Below, one piece after another: positions 32,037-34,538 of a stretch of DNA of 34,538 nt (position 1 is its first letter; each line of letters begins with the position of its first letter). A model generated the notes under the pieces. The model had not been told where the DNA came from and did not search any database. It saw only the letters and a list, made by a program, of their open reading frames with translations. The translations under genes and the position numbers were made by a program. The stretch comes from Planctomycetota bacterium (GTDB lineage Bacteria > Planctomycetota > Phycisphaerae > Phycisphaerales > SM1A02). Location of the stretch: positions 1-34,538 of the forward strand of contig QWPW01000023.1 in NCBI GenBank assembly GCA_003671025.1, given 5' to 3'.

Positions 32037-32947
32037 CGAGGCGAGCTGCGTTCTTCGTTTGCCTCAGACTGAGGCGTGATGGCAACGATGACTGATGCCG
32101 CATCAGCGAGACTCGAGATTCTGCGCACTTCGATGCGGCGTGCCAGTGGAACTTGTTCGATGGGCTCGACGCGCACCACGATTCCTACGCGCGTTCCCAG
32201 CGCGACGCGCGGATAGCGTTCGTCGGCCAAACGTGCGATGAGTCCTTCACGCAACTCCACGGTTGAGGCGACTTCTGCAGTCCAGTTTCCGTTGGGCAAC
32301 GGTTTGAGAACGGCACCAGGAAAACCTTGCACGTTTGCCTGCGCATCACTGCCCTCGGCGGGATACAGCCGCACGCCGATGCCGGAAAGTTTCGACGCGG
32401 GAATCACCGCACACGAATACGCGCCCACATCGTTGGCCACGATTCCCGCAAAGATGTCGCCATCGACAAACACCGGCGCGCCCGCACGCACGCCGTGACG
32501 CTCGCCCGCGTTGAGTCGCACCGTGGCATCAGCGCGCGTGGGATCGCTCGCGATGACCGACGCTTCCGCAAGACGAACGCCTTCGGTTCCCGCGCGTGTA
32601 CTCACTGCTTGCAGCGCCGCCATCGAGCGTTCGAGTCGTTCGCGTTCGAGCCGCGATTGCTCGTACAGCGTGCGGTACTGCGCGAGTTCACTCTCAAGAC
32701 GAATGACTTCGGGCGCGCGCGCATCAAACGATTCGCGCGGCGGACGAATGCGGTCGCGCAGATACATGCCCGCGTGCGTGAGCGGTGCCAGTGGCACGGA
32801 GAGAAGTCGCGCCGCGGGATTGGTCCACGGTGTCAGCACGCGCGCGGGAAGCAAGAGCAGCAGCAACGCGAGCACCGCGAGCGTTGCATCGAGTCTTCGC
32901 CCTGAGAGTCGTGTCGCAAGAAACTGGAGGACGCGCGAGAGTTCCAT
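32033..32947 (-). CDS. mreC: Rod shape-determining protein MreC
   Basis: About 304 aa from ATG 32947 (MELSRVLQ); ATG 32956 and a TTG at 32977 are alternatives. A cytoplasmic N-terminus and one span (LDATLAVLALLLLLLPARVL) lead to a coiled coil (VIRLESELAQYRTLYEQSRLERERLERSMAALQ), then the periplasmic beta-barrel pair with VIASDPTRADATVRLNAGERHGVRAGAPVF, IVANDVGAYSCAVIPASK and, in the second barrel, NGNWTAEVASTVELREGL. This is the standard MreC layout. It lies 133 bp downstream of mreB; the gap holds a short near-repeat, CGCACGTTCA, twice. Confidence 0.93.
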   Translation of the reverse strand: MELSRVLQFLATRLSGRRLDATLAVLALLLLLLPARVLTPWTNPAARLLSVPLAPLTHAGMYLRDRIRPPRESFDARAPEVIRLESELAQYRTLYEQSRLERERLERSMAALQAVSTRAGTEGVRLAEASVIASDPTRADATVRLNAGERHGVRAGAPVFVDGDIFAGIVANDVGAYSCAVIPASKLSGIGVRLYPAEGSDAQANVQGFPGAVLKPLPNGNWTAEVASTVELREGLIARLADERYPRVALGTRVGIVVRVEPIEQVPLARRIEVRRISSLADAASVIVAITPQSEANEERSSPR

Positions 32948-33080
32948 GGAGTGCATCTCGTCGCCATCAACGCTCAAGACTCACCGCTGACCACTGCTCG
33001 CGTTCGCTGTGCGCAACATTCATCGACTCAAACTCTCAGCGCACGTTCACCGCACGTTCAGCGCATGACTGTTGAACACG

Positions 33081-34136
33081 TCAACCGTCGTCAACATCGG
33101 TCTCCATCGTCGCCTTCCAGTCCTCAAGATTCTCGAGGTAGATCGCGGTGCCACGCGCAACGCACGTGAGTGGATCGTCGGCGAGACGAACAGCGAGACC
33201 AGTACGCTCTTCGATGACGCGACCGAGTCCGCGCAGCATTGCGCCGCCGCCGGCCATGAGGATTCCGTTGTCGACGAGATCTGCGCTCAATTCGGCTTCA
33301 GCGTTTTCCAAGGTGCGCAGCACCGCGTCGACAATCTTGCCCACGGGCGCGAGCAAGCACTCGCGGATTTCGTCGCTGGTCACCACCGTCTTGCGCGGAA
33401 GGCCTGACACCGTGTCACGGCCACGCACATCCATGGTGAGTTCTTTTTCCAACGGAGCAGCACTGCCCACTTCGATCTTGATGCGCTCGGCGGTTTGCTC
33501 ACCAATGGTGAGGCCGTGCGCCTTTTTCATGTGACTCATGATCGCTTCGTCGAACTCATCACCGGCGACGCGCAGTGACTCGCAGGTCACCATTCCGCCG
33601 AGGCTAATGATGGCGACGTCGGTGGTGCCGCCGCCGACATCGACGATCATGCTCGCGGTGGCTTCACCAACGGGAAGTCCCGCGCCCATCGCAGCGGCCA
33701 TCGGCTCTTCGATGAGATAGACGCGTCGCGCGCCCGCGCGTGTTGCGCTTTGAAACACGGCTTTGCGTTCGACCGCGGTGATGCCCGAAGGAACTGCAAT
33801 CACCACGCGCGGCGCGAACAAGCGACTGCGCCCGGTGACCTTGCGAATGAAGTACGCGAGCATCGCCTCGGTCACTTCGAAATCAGAGATGACGCCGTCT
33901 TTCATAGGGCGAATGGCGCTGATGGTGCCGGGAGTTTTTCCCAGCATCTCTTTCGCGGCCCATCCCACTGCGGTGCCGTTGAGCAGGACTTTATTCGTGC
34001 CTTTACGCACAGCCACCACCGACGGCTCGTTGAGAACGATGCCTTCGCCGCGCACACAAACCAGTGTGTTGCAAGTGCCAAGGTCGATGCCCATATCGAC
34101 GCTGAACCAGCCGAGGAACTTGTCGATGATCTTGAT
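33081..34136 (-). CDS. mreB: Rod shape-determining actin homologue MreB; non-canonical start likely
   Basis: 351 aa if initiated at the ATC at 34136. The protein is clear: VDMGIDLGTCNTLVCVRGEGIVLNEPS, MKDGVISDFEVTEAML, VVIAVPSGITAVERKAV, LIEEPMAAAMGAGLPV, IVDVGGGTTDVAIISLGG and GILMAGGGAMLRGL cover the actin-type phosphate and adenosine sites. MreB filaments guide lateral wall synthesis. The frame extends to an ATG at 34340, but those 68 residues look non-coding and no ATG, GTG or TTG lies in frame between 34283 and the internal ATG 34094. GGGAG precedes ATC 34136 with good spacing, giving the family N-terminus (M)KIIDKFLGWFSVD. A CTG at 34163 with AGGAG upstream is the alternative. Confidence 0.93.
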   Translation of the reverse strand: MKIIDKFLGWFSVDMGIDLGTCNTLVCVRGEGIVLNEPSVVAVRKGTNKVLLNGTAVGWAAKEMLGKTPGTISAIRPMKDGVISDFEVTEAMLAYFIRKVTGRSRLFAPRVVIAVPSGITAVERKAVFQSATRAGARRVYLIEEPMAAAMGAGLPVGEATASMIVDVGGGTTDVAIISLGGMVTCESLRVAGDEFDEAIMSHMKKAHGLTIGEQTAERIKIEVGSAAPLEKELTMDVRGRDTVSGLPRKTVVTSDEIRECLLAPVGKIVDAVLRTLENAEAELSADLVDNGILMAGGGAMLRGLGRVIEERTGLAVRLADDPLTCVARGTAIYLENLEDWKATMETDVDDG

Positions 34137-34406
34137 GGTGACTCCCTCGCGGCACTGCCGCAGCGGTTCTCCTGAATGACGAAATGAAGAGTAACACGAA
34201 CCCTGCGACGCCGTCGAGTTGGTGATCGTTGGTTGAGTCGAAGGAGCAACTTCATCACCGCGTTCGTTGCACGACCGACTCATCTCAGGTGCGCGGCAGT
34301 CTGATCGAGGTCCGACTCTTGGCGAGTTCGCCGCGGTCATCGGTCTCGGCTAGCGATGAGCATTGACGCGATCGAAACGCTCATGAGCGTGATGCGAGTC
34401 AATCGA

Positions 34407-34438
34407 TGCAGACGCCGTGCGCGCACGCGGTGTCTGCA
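34407..34438. other. 11-bp stem-loop in the leader region upstream of mreB
   Basis: TGCAGACGCCG pairs with CGGTGTCTGCA (one G-U) around a 10-nt loop. Just beyond it towards mreB is a perfect 12-bp palindrome, CGCTCATGAGCG (34379-34390), flanked by ATTGAC/GTCAAT (34365 and 34398 area). No U-tract follows on either strand, so these are regulatory or structural candidates, not terminators. Confidence 0.45.
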
Positions 34439-34460
34439 AATGGCCGCGAAAAACACCGTG

Positions 34461-34502
34461 AAAAACACAGTCGGCGATGGCTGAACGCGCATCGCCGACT
34501 GT
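34461..34502 (-). terminator. Rho-independent terminator for a minus-strand gene beyond the right edge
   Basis: ACAGTCGGCGATG and CATCGCCGACTGT form a perfect 13-bp stem with a 10-nt loop. The minus strand continues GTTTTTCACGG, a U-tract. The stem would end transcription of a gene outside the window and insulate mreB. A second small hairpin (AAGCGCA/TGCGCTT, 34504-34519) lies beside it. Confidence 0.75.
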
Positions 34503-34538
34503 AAAGCGCAAATGCGCTTCGCCCAATTTTGTGACCAG

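Noticed and set aside
34137-34340. 68-residue N-terminal extension of MreB up to ATG 34340
   Set aside because: Composition is unlike any MreB N-terminus, there is no ribosome-binding site, and the family length fits a start near 34136.

Overview
The window reads as chromosomal DNA of a planctomycete, most likely class Phycisphaerae. This is an inference from gene content, not a database match. The signs are: secreted proteins ending in paired EF-hand/dockerin-like repeats; an ECF sigma factor of the planctomycete-expanded type beside a Ser/Thr kinase fused to a beta-propeller; several other ECF sigma factors; a retained mreBCD cell-shape locus; and high-GC DNA rich in GCG/CGC words. I see no insertion sequence, prophage, CRISPR array or rRNA. 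Two tRNA genes are present: Arg(CCG) and Asp(GTC).

Layout. 1-4316: the 3' end of a dockerin-type gene on + and two secreted proteins on -, an FG-GAP propeller and a beta-helix protein, each with a signal peptide and C-terminal EF-hand-like repeats. 4511-8422 (+): ECF sigma factor, then a membrane-anchored kinase-propeller protein. 8428-10313 (-): trpA, a HIT-domain protein and a MazG-like protein joined by an ATGA overlap, a terminator and tRNA-Arg. 10361-12585: MFS transporter (+) converging on a TIGR01777 epimerase (-). 12814-15372 (+): two membrane proteins that together carry three copies of an unusual thioredoxin-like module with two CxxC pairs; this is the most promising uncharacterised system here. 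15356-19406 (-): an ECF sigma factor, a one-span membrane protein, a large secreted protein and tilS, all overlapping or abutting. 19821-21674 (-): a cobalamin-domain-like protein without its signature histidine, and ubiE/menG. 21739-23348 (+): an amidohydrolase-fold protein lacking its metal ligands, coupled to a lipoprotein. 23335-24734 (-): RluA-type pseudouridine synthase and an orphan NarL-type response regulator. 25041-25769 (+): a stand-alone ECF-like sigma factor with its own promoter and terminator. 25861-26790: a divergent zinc-ribbon membrane protein and a peroxiredoxin-like protein. 26867-27045: hairpin terminator, tRNA-Asp and its promoter. 27085-34136 (-): mreB, mreC, mreD, a GlmU-like acyl/nucleotidyltransferase and polA, with ATGA overlaps at mreC-mreD and at glmU-like-polA. 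The right edge holds a terminator for a gene outside the window.

Starts were chosen from Shine-Dalgarno sequences, ATGA couplings and family N-termini, so several differ from the longest open frame. The mreB frame has no convincing ATG, GTG or TTG start near the conserved N-terminus; AUC or CUG initiation is proposed. Gene density is very high: three convergent gene pairs overlap by 14-17 bp and a fourth pair is 5 bp apart.
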